NCBI RefSeq assembly: GCF_000280495.2 | Contig: NZ_CP018016.1 | Coordinates: forward strand, 1,116,001 to 1,180,000 | Direction of reading: 5' to 3' | Origin: Kosakonia radicincitans DSM 16656 | Lineage (GTDB): Bacteria > Pseudomonadota > Gammaproteobacteria > Enterobacterales > Enterobacteriaceae | Length of the DNA: 64,000 nucleotides | Shown here: one piece after another, positions 8,133-18,755 of the stretch | Layout of the letters: each line of letters starts with the position of its first letter | How positions within the stretch are numbered: position 1 is the first letter of the stretch | Program-made: the position numbers and the translations under genes | The notes under the pieces: generated by a model | Database searches by the model: none | What the model was told of the DNA's origin: nothing | Seen by the model: only the letters and a program-made list of their open reading frames with translations

Positions 8133-8514
8133 TATTCACGTTATGCTTAATGAGGCGCCCGGCGGGCTGGCAGAACTGGGTGAAACGCTGGGTAAAAACG
8201 GTATTGGTCTGGAAGGCGGCGGCGTTTTCAGCATCGGGAGGGAAAGCCATGCCCATTTTCTGGTGGCCGACGGTGAACGTGCCCGTCAGGTTCTGGAGTC
8301 TGCCGGATTTACAGTGTGCAATGTAGCGCAGCCGGTGATCCGCAAACTAAAGCAGGAAAAACCCGGTGAGCTAGGCGCGATTGCCCGCACGATCGCGCAA
8401 CATGGCATCACTATTCTTGTGCAGTACAGCGATCATGATAATCGCCTGATTCTGCTGACCGACAACGATCCGCTGACCCATGAGGTCACGCAACCCTGGA
8501 AGGGGGCGACATGA
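8125..8514 (+). CDS. ACT-domain amino-acid-binding protein
   Basis: A 129-residue protein with two ACT-like halves: residues 1-65 ([22 protein letters not shown]) and 70-125 ([20 protein letters not shown]). The repeated PG-L-x-IA-x-GI pattern is the ACT ligand-binding signature, and no enzymatic domain is attached. It is translationally coupled to both neighbours (overlaps of 8 and 4 bases). It may sense a small molecule for the downstream ArsR regulator; that is inference from linkage. Confidence 0.72.
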   Translation: MYDIHVMLNEAPGGLAELGETLGKNGIGLEGGGVFSIGRESHAHFLVADGERARQVLESAGFTVCNVAQPVIRKLKQEKPGELGAIARTIAQHGITILVQYSDHDNRLILLTDNDPLTHEVTQPWKGAT

Positions 8515-9218
8515 GTTTACCCGGTTTATCTGCGGCACACGGCAACACGCTGGCGCTGGAAGAGGCGCTTGCCGGTATTGCCAGTGCGATGGCCGATCCT
8601 TCGCGCTCGCGGATGCTTTGTGCGCTGATGGATGGACGGGCGTGGACGGCGACGGAGCTAAGCACCGTGGCGGATATTGCCCCTTCGACCGCCAGTGCCC
8701 ACCTGAACCGGCTGTTAAATCATGGCCTGCTGGTCTGCGTTTCGCAGGGGCGGCACCGCTACTACCGGCTGGCGGGCAGTGATGTCGCTGCGCTGCTGGA
8801 AAATATGATGGGCGTGTCGATGCGCACAGGACGTACGCTGACCAGCCGAACGCCGCCGGAACTGCGGCAGGCACGCACCTGTTACGATCATCTTGCCGGT
8901 GAAATCGCGGTGGACATCTACGCGTTTTTGCAGCGTGAAGGCTGGATCACTGACGATGGCAGCGCGGTAACGAATGTCGGTAAACGGCAACTGGAAAAGA
9001 TCGGCGTGACGCTCGATCCGCATACTCGCCGCAAGCCCTGTTGCGCGTGCCTGGACTGGAGCGAAAGGCGTTTCCATCTTGGCGGCGATGCGGGTGCCGC
9101 GCTACTTATCGCCTTCGAGCAGCAGGGCTGGCTGCGCAGAACGCCCGGCTACCGTGAAGTGACCATTACCGGGGAAGGCAAGACGGCGTTTTTAAGATTA
9201 TTTGCTGTCGGGCTGTAA
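8511..9218 (+). CDS. Extended ArsR-family transcriptional regulator
   Basis: A 235-residue protein with an ArsR winged HTH at about residues 20-95 ([24 protein letters not shown], then [27 protein letters not shown]). A C-terminal part of about 120 residues has a cysteine cluster Cys177-Cys178-x-Cys180 ([18 protein letters not shown]). Typical ArsR proteins are only about 100 residues, so the extension may hold the sensor. The start overlaps the ACT gene stop (ATGA). The ABM-ACT-ArsR operon has no counterpart at this site in E. coli. Confidence 0.82.
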   Translation: MSLPGLSAAHGNTLALEEALAGIASAMADPSRSRMLCALMDGRAWTATELSTVADIAPSTASAHLNRLLNHGLLVCVSQGRHRYYRLAGSDVAALLENMMGVSMRTGRTLTSRTPPELRQARTCYDHLAGEIAVDIYAFLQREGWITDDGSAVTNVGKRQLEKIGVTLDPHTRRKPCCACLDWSERRFHLGGDAGAALLIAFEQQGWLRRTPGYREVTITGEGKTAFLRLFAVGL

Positions 9219-9239
9219 TGCTGCCTTTGGCTGTAAAAA

Positions 9240-9318
9240 ATGGTCGTCCGATTTTCGGTTGTGAGGGAGAGGCGGCAAACGCCACACTCATCGCACAACA
9301 CAACCGGAGACGACCATG
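9240..9318. repeat. Imperfect 79-bp inverted-repeat structure
   Basis: ATGGTCGTC (9240-9248) pairs with GACGACCAT (9310-9318), and CGGTTGTG (9256-9263) pairs with CACAACCG (9299-9306). Inside is GGCG-N5-CGCC. The right arm contains the ribosome-binding site and ATG of a 49-codon ORF. It could be a structured leader, a small RNA or a MITE-like sequence. Confidence 0.5.
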
Positions 9319-9465
9319 GATTTCATAACGCTTTATCATCAATCCTACTGGCCAATGTCCGGGATGGCACCGGCGCGCGGGCGGCACAACAAGCGGGATA
9401 TCGGGTGTCTGGCAGGTAAGGCTGGCGTTTATCCGGCCTGCAGAGTCCGCAGGCCGGTTGCGTGA
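9316..9465 (+). CDS. Possible 49-codon ORF after a strong ribosome-binding site
   Basis: ATG at 9316 follows CCGGAGACGACC. It encodes 49 residues (MDFITLYHQSYWPMSGMA ... CRVRRPVA) with no recognised domain. The last third overlaps the ascB terminator hairpin, which argues against selection on the protein. It may be a remnant of a larger gene. Confidence 0.2.
   Translation: MDFITLYHQSYWPMSGMAPARGRHNKRDIGCLAGKAGVYPACRVRRPVA
9433..9457 (-). terminator. Terminator of ascFB
   Basis: CCGGCCTGC and GCAGGCCGG form a perfect 9-bp stem with a 7-base loop, 13 bases past the ascB stop on the minus strand. The T-run is weak. Confidence 0.6.
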
Positions 9466-9470
9466 CAAAC

Positions 9471-10916
<1,446 letters not shown>

Positions 10917-12359
10917 TCAGGCGCGTGCTTCTTTAACATTGACCGGCTGTGCTGCCTGCGGTTTGCTCGCGGTTTCCACCGGAATATCTTCAAAGCCCAA
11001 CAGTAACGTCAGCACAAACGACAGCACCACGGCCAGCGCCATCACACCAAACACCCAGACGATGGACATTGGGTTGGCCGGGTCGAAGAACTGCACGCTG
11101 GTAAATAAGCCCGGCGCGGCCATCGAGTGGCTGGCCAGCCCGGCAATACCGGCAACCGCGCCGCAGATAAAGCCGCTAATCAGGCTGGCGATCAGCGGAC
11201 GTTTCAGACGAACGGCCACACCGTAGAGCGCCGGTTCGGAAATCCCCGCCAGAATGGCGGAAGCCGCTGCCGCCATTGCTGTCTGGCGCAGTTCCGGGTT
11301 TTTCGTTTTCCACGCCACGGCGAGCGAAGAGCCGCCAAGCGACAGGTTCGCGCCAATTTCAGACGGCATGACCATGCCCTCTTTGCCGGTTTCGGCAATG
11401 GTCTGAATAATGGTCGGCGTAAAGACGCGGTGCATCCCGGTCATCACCAGCAGCGGCCACAGCGCGCCCATGATGGCGACGGAGAGCCAGCCGAGGTAAC
11501 CGTGAATGGTATACACCAGCGCGGAGATGGCACTACCGATCCAGATGCCCAGCGGGCCAATCAGCACAATCGCCAGCGGCGCGGCAATCAGCACAATCAG
11601 CATCGGTTTAAGGAAGTTTTTCGTTACCGCCGGAGTGATGCGATCGACCCAGCGCTCGATATACGACAGACACCAGGTCATCACCAGCGCCGGAATCACC
11701 GTGTAGGTGTATTTCACCGCCGTTACCGGCACCAGCGCGAACTCAACGTGCTCACCCTGCGCGGCTTTCGCCATCAATTCAATAAAGCTCGGATGCACCA
11801 GCACGCCCGCAATGGCAATCGCCAGCGACATATTGGTTTTGAATTTCACCGCCGCAGATGCGGCAACCATCAGCGGCAGGAAGAAGAAGGCGCCATCGCC
11901 GATCACCGTCAAAATGGTCAGCGTCGAGGAGCCTTTCGGCAGTGCGCCGGTCATCTCCAGCACCATGGCCAGCAGTTTCACCATCGAGCCGCCGATGATC
12001 GCCGGAATAAGCGGCGACATGGTACCGATCAGCGCATCGAGAATGCCCGCGCCAATGCGCTTCAGCGTCAGTTTTTGCGTGGAAGGTTCTTCAACTGGCT
12101 GCATATCTTGCGGCAGCAGGCTGACCACTTCGCGGAAGGCCTGGGAGACGGTATTGCCGATAATCACCTGGCACTGTTTGTCGTTACGCACCACGCCCAT
12201 CACGCCGCTGATGCTTTTCAGCGTCGGACTGTCCACGCGCGTTTCATCTTTCACCACAAAGCGCAGGCGCGTCATGCAGTGCGTGACGGCCGCGATATTT
12301 TCCGCGCCGCCCAGCGCATCGACCACCGAGTGGGCCAGCGCCGCATAATTCTTTGCCAT
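10917..12359 (-). CDS. ascF: Beta-glucoside PTS permease EIIBC AscF
   Basis: A 480-residue inner-membrane PTS permease. The IIB domain is at 1-85 (phospho-Cys28 in VTHCMTRLRF) and IIC about 105-460, with GISEPALYGVAVRLKRP as the family motif. As in E. coli there is no IIA domain, so it depends on a IIA from elsewhere (classically Crr). The start is placed at MAKNYAAL as in E. coli; an in-frame ATG 24 bases upstream is less likely because AGGATAA sits between them. It is divergent from its repressor gene ascG. Confidence 0.95.
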   Translation of the reverse strand: MAKNYAALAHSVVDALGGAENIAAVTHCMTRLRFVVKDETRVDSPTLKSISGVMGVVRNDKQCQVIIGNTVSQAFREVVSLLPQDMQPVEEPSTQKLTLKRIGAGILDALIGTMSPLIPAIIGGSMVKLLAMVLEMTGALPKGSSTLTILTVIGDGAFFFLPLMVAASAAVKFKTNMSLAIAIAGVLVHPSFIELMAKAAQGEHVEFALVPVTAVKYTYTVIPALVMTWCLSYIERWVDRITPAVTKNFLKPMLIVLIAAPLAIVLIGPLGIWIGSAISALVYTIHGYLGWLSVAIMGALWPLLVMTGMHRVFTPTIIQTIAETGKEGMVMPSEIGANLSLGGSSLAVAWKTKNPELRQTAMAAAASAILAGISEPALYGVAVRLKRPLIASLISGFICGAVAGIAGLASHSMAAPGLFTSVQFFDPANPMSIVWVFGVMALAVVLSFVLTLLLGFEDIPVETASKPQAAQPVNVKEARA

Positions 12360-12396
12360 GGAGTTATTATCCTGTTTTATCAATAAGGTACTGGCT

Positions 12397-12445
12397 CACA
12401 GCCGCGCCTGGCGGCTGTGAAACATGAAATAGGTAACCGGTTCCA
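12397..12445 (-). promoter_or_regulatory. ascF leader hairpin and AscG operator
   Basis: CACAGCCGC-N5-GCGGCTGTG (12397-12419) is a perfect 9-bp stem 37 bases upstream of the ascF ATG. GGTAACCGGTTCCA (12432-12445) shares the AACCGGTT core of the AscG operator and is itself nearly palindromic. Confidence 0.6.
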
Positions 12446-12622
12446 CAAAATCATGAAGAGTTTATTTGTGGTTAACAAGGCCTAGAAAGCGCCAATTTTT
12501 GAAATCGTGATAACGATCACTTATAAGATCGCGGGATGTGAAATCGTTGTGCGGCGTAAAGAGTTCCATTAAACGCAACGCCTGAAGTACACTTCGGCTC
12601 ATAACATTTTCAGGGGGAAAAG

Positions 12623-13636
12623 ATGGCGACAATGCTGGAGGTGGCGAAGCGGGCAGGCGTGTCGAAAGCGACGGTTTCCCGCGTTCTGACGGGCAAAGGA
12701 TATGTCAGCGAAGAGACGAAAGACCGCGTATTTCAGGCCATTGCCGAAAGTGGCTATCGCCCGAATTTACTGGCCCGTAGCTTGGCGAGCAGTAAAACCC
12801 AGACGCTGGGGCTGGTGGTAACTAACACCCTCTACCACGGCGTTTATTTTAGTGAATTGCTGTTCCATGCTGCGCGAATGACCGAAGACAAAGGCCGTCA
12901 GTTACTGCTGGCCGACGGAAAACACAGCGCGGAAGAGGAGCGTCAGGCGATTCAATATCTGCTCGATTTACGCTGTGATGCGATCATTATTTATCCGCGT
13001 TTTTTGAGCGTCGATGAAATGGATAAAATTATCGACAGTCATTCGCAGCCAATAATGGTGCTTAACCGTCGTTTACGTAAAAACAGCAGCCACTGTGTTT
13101 ATTCCGATCAAAAAGCCTCAAGCTTTAGCGCGGTGTCACAATTAATTTCTCATGGTCATCGTGATATTGCGTTTATTACCGGTTCACTCGATTCTCCGAC
13201 CGGTATTGAACGTTTATCCGGGTATAAAGATGCGCTGGCGCAGCAGGGTATTGCGCTGCGTAATGAGTTGATTGTTGAAGGGAAATGGACGCCAGTTAGC
13301 GGCGCGCAGGGCGTACAGACACTCTTATCCCGGAACGTTGAATTTAGCGCACTGGTGGCAAGTAATGACGACATGGCGATTGGCGCAATTAAACAGTTAC
13401 ACGACAGCAAAATAACGGTGCCGCAGCAAGTTTCGGTGATTGGCTTCGATGATATTGCGATGGCGCCATTTACCGTTCCGGCACTTTCCAGCGTGAAAAT
13501 ACCGGTCACCGAAATGATCAAAGAGACGATCAACCGCTTAATCTTTATGCTCGATGGCGGCGACTTTACTTATCAGCAAACCTTTCCTGGCGAATTAATG
13601 TTACGTGACTCACTGATTTCCGGCCCGCACGCCTGA
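12623..13636 (+). CDS. ascG: Asc operon repressor AscG
   Basis: A 337-residue LacI/GalR repressor of ascFB. The HTH TMLEVAKRAGVSKATVSRVL and the effector-domain stretches LLFHAAR, LADGKHSAEEERQAIQYLL and VIGFDDIA match E. coli AscG closely (336-337 residues). The start has AGGGGGAAAAG upstream. Divergent transcription from ascF is conserved. With an identical half-site in the 6766-6815 operators, it may also repress the second PTS. Confidence 0.95.
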   Translation: MATMLEVAKRAGVSKATVSRVLTGKGYVSEETKDRVFQAIAESGYRPNLLARSLASSKTQTLGLVVTNTLYHGVYFSELLFHAARMTEDKGRQLLLADGKHSAEEERQAIQYLLDLRCDAIIIYPRFLSVDEMDKIIDSHSQPIMVLNRRLRKNSSHCVYSDQKASSFSAVSQLISHGHRDIAFITGSLDSPTGIERLSGYKDALAQQGIALRNELIVEGKWTPVSGAQGVQTLLSRNVEFSALVASNDDMAIGAIKQLHDSKITVPQQVSVIGFDDIAMAPFTVPALSSVKIPVTEMIKETINRLIFMLDGGDFTYQQTFPGELMLRDSLISGPHA

Positions 13637-13646
13637 CCTCGACATC

Positions 13647-13672
13647 TGTCATCGACAGAAGTGTCGATGACA
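13647..13672 (+). repeat. Perfect 11-bp inverted repeat between ascG and hydN
   Basis: TGTCATCGACA-GAAG-TGTCGATGACA begins 11 bases after the ascG stop and lies 55 bases before the predicted sigma-54 promoter of hydN. It may terminate ascG (no T-run) or be an upstream activator site, for example for FhlA; the sequence alone does not decide. Confidence 0.6.
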
Positions 13673-13727
13673 GCCATCCTTACCGAATGCTTCTTTAAAT
13701 TTCCTTAAATAACAGCAAATTAAAAAC

Positions 13728-13743
13728 TGGCACGGTTTATGAA
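13728..13743 (+). promoter_or_regulatory. Predicted sigma-54 promoter of hydN
   Basis: TGGCAC-N5-ATGA fits the -24 element exactly and the -12 element partly (TTGC expected). It ends 37 bases before the hydN ATG, with a ribosome site GGAGAAG between. In E. coli, hydN-hypF is FhlA/sigma-54 dependent. Confidence 0.65.
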
Positions 13744-13780
13744 TATTCCGGCGGGATAAAGCACATTGCCGGAGAAGATA

Positions 13781-14326
13781 ATGAACCGATTTATCATGGC
13801 GGACGCTGCAAAATGCATTGGCTGCCGCACCTGCGAGGTCGCCTGTGTGGTGTCTCATCAGGAAAACCAGGACTGCGCGGCGCTCACGCCTGAGAGCTTT
13901 TTACCGCGTATCCATGTTGTCAAAGGCGTCAACGTCTCGACAGCGACACTCTGTCGTCAGTGCGAAGACGCGCCGTGTGCCAACGTCTGCCCGAACGGTG
14001 CCATTAGCCGTGACGAAGGGTTTGTGCATGTGATGCAGGAACGCTGCATTGGCTGCAAAACCTGCGTCGTGGCCTGCCCGTACGGTGCGATGGAAGTGGT
14101 TGTGCGTCCGGTTATTCGCCATAGCGGCGCAGGGCTGAATGTTCGCGCAGAAAAAGCCGAAGCCAACAAATGCGATTTGTGCCACCACAGTGAAAGCGGT
14201 CCCGCCTGTATGCAGGCATGTCCGACGAAAGCGCTGGTCTGTGTCGATCGTAATTTACTGGAACAGATGAGCGCGGAGAAACGTCGTCGCGCCGCGCTGG
14301 ACAGCGCTGTTTCTCTGGTGTTCTAA
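13781..14326 (+). CDS. hydN: 4Fe-4S electron-transfer protein HydN
   Basis: A 181-residue ferredoxin-like protein linked to formate dehydrogenase-H. It has four Cys clusters for [4Fe-4S] centres: CIGCRTCEVAC, CRQCEDAPCANVC, CIGCKTCVVAC and CDLC...CMQAC. The N-terminus MNRFIMADAAKCIGC matches E. coli HydN, so the start is the ATG at 13781 with GGAGAAG upstream, not the in-frame ATG 15 bases earlier. It heads a hydN-fdhF-hypF operon; in E. coli fdhF is elsewhere. Confidence 0.95.
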   Translation: MNRFIMADAAKCIGCRTCEVACVVSHQENQDCAALTPESFLPRIHVVKGVNVSTATLCRQCEDAPCANVCPNGAISRDEGFVHVMQERCIGCKTCVVACPYGAMEVVVRPVIRHSGAGLNVRAEKAEANKCDLCHHSESGPACMQACPTKALVCVDRNLLEQMSAEKRRRAALDSAVSLVF

Positions 14327-14362
14327 ACAATCTGACTTTCACTTTTAACAGGTCTGTTACTG

Positions 14363-16513
14363 ATGAAAAAAATCACAAGTGTATGCCCATACTGCGGCGC
14401 GGGCTGCAAACTGAAACTGGTTGTCGACGACGGAAAAATCATCCGCGCAGAAGCGGCCGACGGCCACACCAACCAGAATGAACTCTGCCTGAAAGGCTAC
14501 TACGGCTGGGATTTCCTCAACGACACCAAACTGCTGACGCCGCGTCTTACGCAGCCGATGATCCGTTACGAAAAAGGCGGCAAATTGACCCCCGTCAGTT
14601 GGGATGAAGCGATCCGTTATACCGCAAAGCGCCTCAGTGAAATCAAAGCCAAATATGGCCCGCGCGCCATTATGACTACCGGTTCATCTCGCGGTACGGG
14701 CAATGAAACCAACTATGTGATGCAGAAATTCGCCCGTGGCGTGCTTAACACCAATAACGTCGACTGTTGCGCCCGCGTCTGCCACGGTCCATCGGTGGCG
14801 GGTTTGCAGGAAACCCTTGGCAACGGTGCGATGAGTAACTCTATCGGCGATATCGAAAACTCCAGTTGCCTGCTGGTATTTGGTTATAACTGCGCCGATT
14901 CGCACCCGATCGTCGCGCGGCGGGTGATCAAAGCCAAACAGAAAGGGGCCAAAATTATTGTTTGCGATCCGCGCCGCATTGAGACCGCGCGTATTGCCGA
15001 TCAGCATCTGCAACTCAAAAACGGTTGCAATATGGCGCTGGTCAACGCTTTCGGCTATGTGCTGCTGGAAGAAGAGCTGTACGACAAAGATTATGTCGCC
15101 AGCTTTACCACCGGGCTGGATGACTATCGTGAAACGGTTAAAGACTATGCGCCGGAGGCGGTAGAGCATCTGACTGGCGTGCCGGCAAAACAGGTTCGCC
15201 AGGTAATGCGCACCTACGCGGCAGCGCCATCCGCCACCATTATGTGGGGCATGGGCGTGACGCAGTTCGGCCAGGCGGTGGATGTGGTGAAAGGGCTCTC
15301 CAGCCTGGCGCTGCTGACCGGGAATCTTGGGCGCGAAAATGTCGGCGTCGGCCCGGTGCGCGGCCAGAACAACGTGCAGGGCGCGTGCGATATGGGCGTG
15401 ATCCCCAACCAGTTCCCGGGTTATCAGGATGTGGTGAACCCGGAGGTGCGGGCAAAATTTGCCAAAGCCTGGGGCATCGATCCGGCAGTGATGGATGACA
15501 AAGTCGGCGTCCGCATTACCGAAGTGCCGCATCTGGCGCTGGAAGGCAAGGTGAAAGCCTATTACATCATGGGTGAAGATCCGTTGCAGACCGAAGCGGA
15601 TCTGGGGCTGGTGCGTAAAGGTTTCGAAGCGCTCGATTTTGTGGTGGTGCAGGATATCTTTATGACCAAAACCGCCGAACAAGCTGATGTGCTGCTGCCC
15701 GCCACTTCCTGGGGCGAACACGGCGGCGTCTTCACCTGCGCCGATCGTGGCTTCCAGCGTTTCGAAAAAGCCATCGAACCGAAGTATAACGTCAAACGTG
15801 ACTGGGAGATCATCAGCCTGATCGCCACCGAGATGGGCTACCCGATGCACTATGACAATAACCAGCAGATCTGGGACGAACTGCGCGAGTTGTGCCCGCT
15901 GTTCTACGGCGTCACCTACGAGAAAATGGGCGACATGGGACATGTTCAGTGGCCGTGCCCGACCCTCGATCACCCTGGTACACCGTACCTGTATCAGAAC
16001 AATAAGTTCGATACCCCGGACGGCAAAGGCCATCTTTTTGCCGCGCCGTGGCGTGCGCCCGCAGAGCGCCCGGATGCTGAATTCCCGCTGGTGCTTTGTA
16101 CCGTGCGTGAAGTAGGCCACTACTCTTGCCGTTCTATGACAGGCAACTGTGCCGCGTTGCAAACCCTTGCCGACGAACCGGGCTTTGTGCAGATCAGCCC
16201 GGCCGACGCCGAAGCGCTGGGTGTGAAAGACCGGCAACTGGTGTGGGTGGAATCACGCCGTGGCAAAGTGATCACCCGCGCGGATGTCAACGAACGCATC
16301 AACAACGGTAGCGTTTATATGACGTACCAGTGGTGGATTGGCGCCTGTAACGAACTGACGCAGGATAATCTGGATCCGATTTCCAAAACGCCGGAAACCA
16401 AATACTGCGCCGTTCGGGTGAGTGCGATCAACGATCAGCGCTGGGCCGAGGAGTACACTCAGAGCACTTATCAACAGATGAAGAATCGCTTGCTCAACGC
16501 GGCGATGCAGTGA
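14363..16513 (+). CDS. fdhF: Formate dehydrogenase-H, cysteine variant
   Basis: A 716-residue molybdopterin formate dehydrogenase, the size of E. coli FdhF (715). The [4Fe-4S] ligands are Cys8, Cys11, Cys15 and Cys42 ([16 protein letters not shown]). The active-site segment reads [14 protein letters not shown]: residue 140, Sec (UGA) in E. coli FdhF, is Cys with codon TGC at 14780-14782. His141 and the Arg of [15 protein letters not shown] are kept. No in-frame stop or clear SECIS hairpin follows. It oxidises formate to CO2, presumably feeding hydrogenase-3 through HydN. Overall similarity to E. coli FdhF is clear but only moderate, so it may be a paralogue beside a Sec-type FdhF elsewhere. 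Confidence 0.92.
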   Translation: MKKITSVCPYCGAGCKLKLVVDDGKIIRAEAADGHTNQNELCLKGYYGWDFLNDTKLLTPRLTQPMIRYEKGGKLTPVSWDEAIRYTAKRLSEIKAKYGPRAIMTTGSSRGTGNETNYVMQKFARGVLNTNNVDCCARVCHGPSVAGLQETLGNGAMSNSIGDIENSSCLLVFGYNCADSHPIVARRVIKAKQKGAKIIVCDPRRIETARIADQHLQLKNGCNMALVNAFGYVLLEEELYDKDYVASFTTGLDDYRETVKDYAPEAVEHLTGVPAKQVRQVMRTYAAAPSATIMWGMGVTQFGQAVDVVKGLSSLALLTGNLGRENVGVGPVRGQNNVQGACDMGVIPNQFPGYQDVVNPEVRAKFAKAWGIDPAVMDDKVGVRITEVPHLALEGKVKAYYIMGEDPLQTEADLGLVRKGFEALDFVVVQDIFMTKTAEQADVLLPATSWGEHGGVFTCADRGFQRFEKAIEPKYNVKRDWEIISLIATEMGYPMHYDNNQQIWDELRELCPLFYGVTYEKMGDMGHVQWPCPTLDHPGTPYLYQNNKFDTPDGKGHLFAAPWRAPAERPDAEFPLVLCTVREVGHYSCRSMTGNCAALQTLADEPGFVQISPADAEALGVKDRQLVWVESRRGKVITRADVNERINNGSVYMTYQWWIGACNELTQDNLDPISKTPETKYCAVRVSAINDQRWAEEYTQSTYQQMKNRLLNAAMQ

Positions 16514-16517
16514 TGCG

Positions 16518-18755
16518 ATGACAACCAGCAACGGTGTTTGCTTACGCGTATACGGTAAAGTTCAGGGGGTGGGTTTTCGCCCCTTTGTCTGGCAACTGGC
16601 GCAGCAGCACCGTTGCAAAGGCGATGTCTGTAATGATGCACAGGGTGTCGAAGTTCGCCTGCTCGGCGATGCCGGTGATTTCGTCACCCTGTTGCAGCAA
16701 CACTGCCCGCCATTGGCGCGCATCGATCGCGTCGTCAGTTCACCGTTCCACTGGCCATCGCCACCACAAGATTTCACCATCCGCCAGAGCGCGGGTGGCA
16801 CGATGAATACGCAAATTGTTCCCGATGCGGCGACGTGTCCCGCCTGCCTCGCGGAGATGAACGATCCCCGCGAACGCCGCTACCGTTATCCGTTTATCAA
16901 CTGCACCCATTGCGGGCCGCGCTTTACCATTATCAACGCCATGCCTTACGATCGGCCTTATACGGTGATGGCGGCGTTCCCGCTCTGCGCGGACTGCGAA
17001 GCGGAGTATCGCAGCCCCTTCGATCGTCGTTTTCACGCTCAGCCCGTCGCCTGCCCGCAGTGCGGCCCGCAGCTTGAGTGGCGCAGCGATGTCTGGCAAA
17101 CCACTGGCGAAGCGGCATTGCAGGCCGCGATTTCACTCCTGAAAAGCGGAGGCGTGGTGGCTGTCAAAGGCGTGGGCGGTTTTCATCTCGCTTGCGATGC
17201 GCATAACCAGGCGGCGGTGCAGCATCTGCGCGCCTGTAAACGCCGCCCGGCAAAACCGCTGGCGGTGATGCTGCCGGATGCCGCAGGGTTACCTGCCGAT
17301 GCGCTGCGTTTACTCGCCACGCCAGCCGCGCCGATTGTGCTGGTAGCGAAATCCACCGTTGACGGTTTATGCGACGCCGTGGCGCCGGGCCTGGATGAAG
17401 TGGGCGTTATGTTACCGTCCAATCCGTTGCAGCATCTGCTGGCGCAGGGTTTGCAGCGCCCGCTGGTGATGACCTCCGGCAACCTCAGCGGCAAACCGCC
17501 CGCCCTCACGAATGAACAGGCGCTGGTCGATCTGGCGGGAATTGCCGGTGGTTTTTTACTGCACAATCGCGACATTGTGCAACGCATGGATGATTCCGTG
17601 CTGCGGGCAAACGGCGAGATGCTGCGCCGCTCGCGCGGCTACGTGCCGGATGCGCTGAGCCTGCCGGAAGGGTTCAACGCCATACCGCCGCTGCTGTGTC
17701 TTGGCGCGGATATGAAAAACACCTTTTGCCTGCTGCGCGGTGAAGCGGCGGTGCCGGGTCAGCACTTTGGCGATCTCACCGATGAAGGTGTGGAAACGCA
17801 GTGGCGCAACGCGCTGCGCCTGATGCAGACGATTTACGACTTCACTCCGCAGCAACTGGTCATCGATGCGCATCCCGCTTATCGCACCAGCCAGTGGGCT
17901 CATTGCAGTGGATTGCCACTGCAAACGGTGCTGCATCACCATGCGCATGCCGCAGCGTGTCTCGGCGAGCACAACTGGCCGCTTGACGGCGGTGATGTGA
18001 TTGCGCTGACCCTGGACGGGATTGGCATGGGGGAGGGCGGCGCACTGTGGGGCGGCGAATGTTTGCGCGTCAATTATCGCGAATGCGAGCACCTTGGCGG
18101 CTTACCGGCGGTGGCGTTACCGGGCGGCGATCTGGCCGCGCGGCAGCCGTGGCGCAACCTGCTGGCGCAGATGCTGGCGTTTGTGCCTGAGTGGCAACAT
18201 TACCCGGAAACCGCGGTTCTCCGGCAGCAAAACTGGCCGTTGCTGGCACGCGCCATTGAGCGCGGCATCAACGCGCCGCTGTCCTCTTCCTGCGGACGTT
18301 TATTTGATGCGGTAGCTTGTGCGCTGGGCTGCGCGCCGCTGCAACTGAGTTATGAAGGCGAAGCCGCCTGCCAGCTTGAAGCGCTGGCGGCGTCCACTTC
18401 TGCGGTGGAGCACCCCGTCACGCTGCCGCTACGCGGAAACCAGCTTGATCTCGCCACCTTCTGGCGGCAGTGGCTGGGCTGGCAGGCATCACCCGCACAG
18501 CGTGCATGGGCGTTTCACGACGCGCTGGCGCAGGGGCTGGCAAGCCTTGCCCGCGAACAGGCAGAGCGACGCGGTATTCAGACACTGGTATTCAGCGGCG
18601 GCGTACTGCATAACCGCCTGCTGAAGGTACGCCTGCAAGCCTGGCTTCCTGACTTTATCCTGCTGTTCCCGCACCAGCTCCCGGCCGGTGATGGCGGAAT
18701 TGCCTTCGGCCAGGGGCTGGTTGCTGCTGCGCGGACTATAGCGCCAGCGCTTTAA
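16518..18755 (+). CDS. hypF: Hydrogenase maturation carbamoyltransferase HypF
   Basis: A 745-residue enzyme that makes carbamoyl-AMP and transfers the carbamoyl group to HypE as the source of the cyanide ligands of [NiFe]-hydrogenases. The acylphosphatase domain is at 1-95 ([16 protein letters not shown]). Two zinc fingers at about 109-185 have the form C-x2-C-x18-C-x2-C. A YrdC domain covers about 200-385 ([18 protein letters not shown]), and a Kae1-like domain ends the protein ([24 protein letters not shown]). It starts 4 bases after fdhF. The last 20 bases overlap the opposing norW end. Confidence 0.96.
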   Translation: MTTSNGVCLRVYGKVQGVGFRPFVWQLAQQHRCKGDVCNDAQGVEVRLLGDAGDFVTLLQQHCPPLARIDRVVSSPFHWPSPPQDFTIRQSAGGTMNTQIVPDAATCPACLAEMNDPRERRYRYPFINCTHCGPRFTIINAMPYDRPYTVMAAFPLCADCEAEYRSPFDRRFHAQPVACPQCGPQLEWRSDVWQTTGEAALQAAISLLKSGGVVAVKGVGGFHLACDAHNQAAVQHLRACKRRPAKPLAVMLPDAAGLPADALRLLATPAAPIVLVAKSTVDGLCDAVAPGLDEVGVMLPSNPLQHLLAQGLQRPLVMTSGNLSGKPPALTNEQALVDLAGIAGGFLLHNRDIVQRMDDSVLRANGEMLRRSRGYVPDALSLPEGFNAIPPLLCLGADMKNTFCLLRGEAAVPGQHFGDLTDEGVETQWRNALRLMQTIYDFTPQQLVIDAHPAYRTSQWAHCSGLPLQTVLHHHAHAAACLGEHNWPLDGGDVIALTLDGIGMGEGGALWGGECLRVNYRECEHLGGLPAVALPGGDLAARQPWRNLLAQMLAFVPEWQHYPETAVLRQQNWPLLARAIERGINAPLSSSCGRLFDAVACALGCAPLQLSYEGEAACQLEALAASTSAVEHPVTLPLRGNQLDLATFWRQWLGWQASPAQRAWAFHDALAQGLASLAREQAERRGIQTLVFSGGVLHNRLLKVRLQAWLPDFILLFPHQLPAGDGGIAFGQGLVAAARTIAPAL

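Noticed and set aside
10917..12359. Truncation of ascF because it has no IIA domain
   Set aside because: E. coli AscF also lacks IIA and has the same end; it is normal.
11127..12386. 419-codon plus-strand reading frame opposite ascF
   Set aside because: Its length comes from the strong codon bias of ascF. The product is rich in His, Arg and Gln with no recognisable fold, while ascF is clearly real.
14684..16237. 517-codon minus-strand reading frame opposite fdhF
   Set aside because: Shadow frame of a well-conserved enzyme gene; no start signal or family resemblance.
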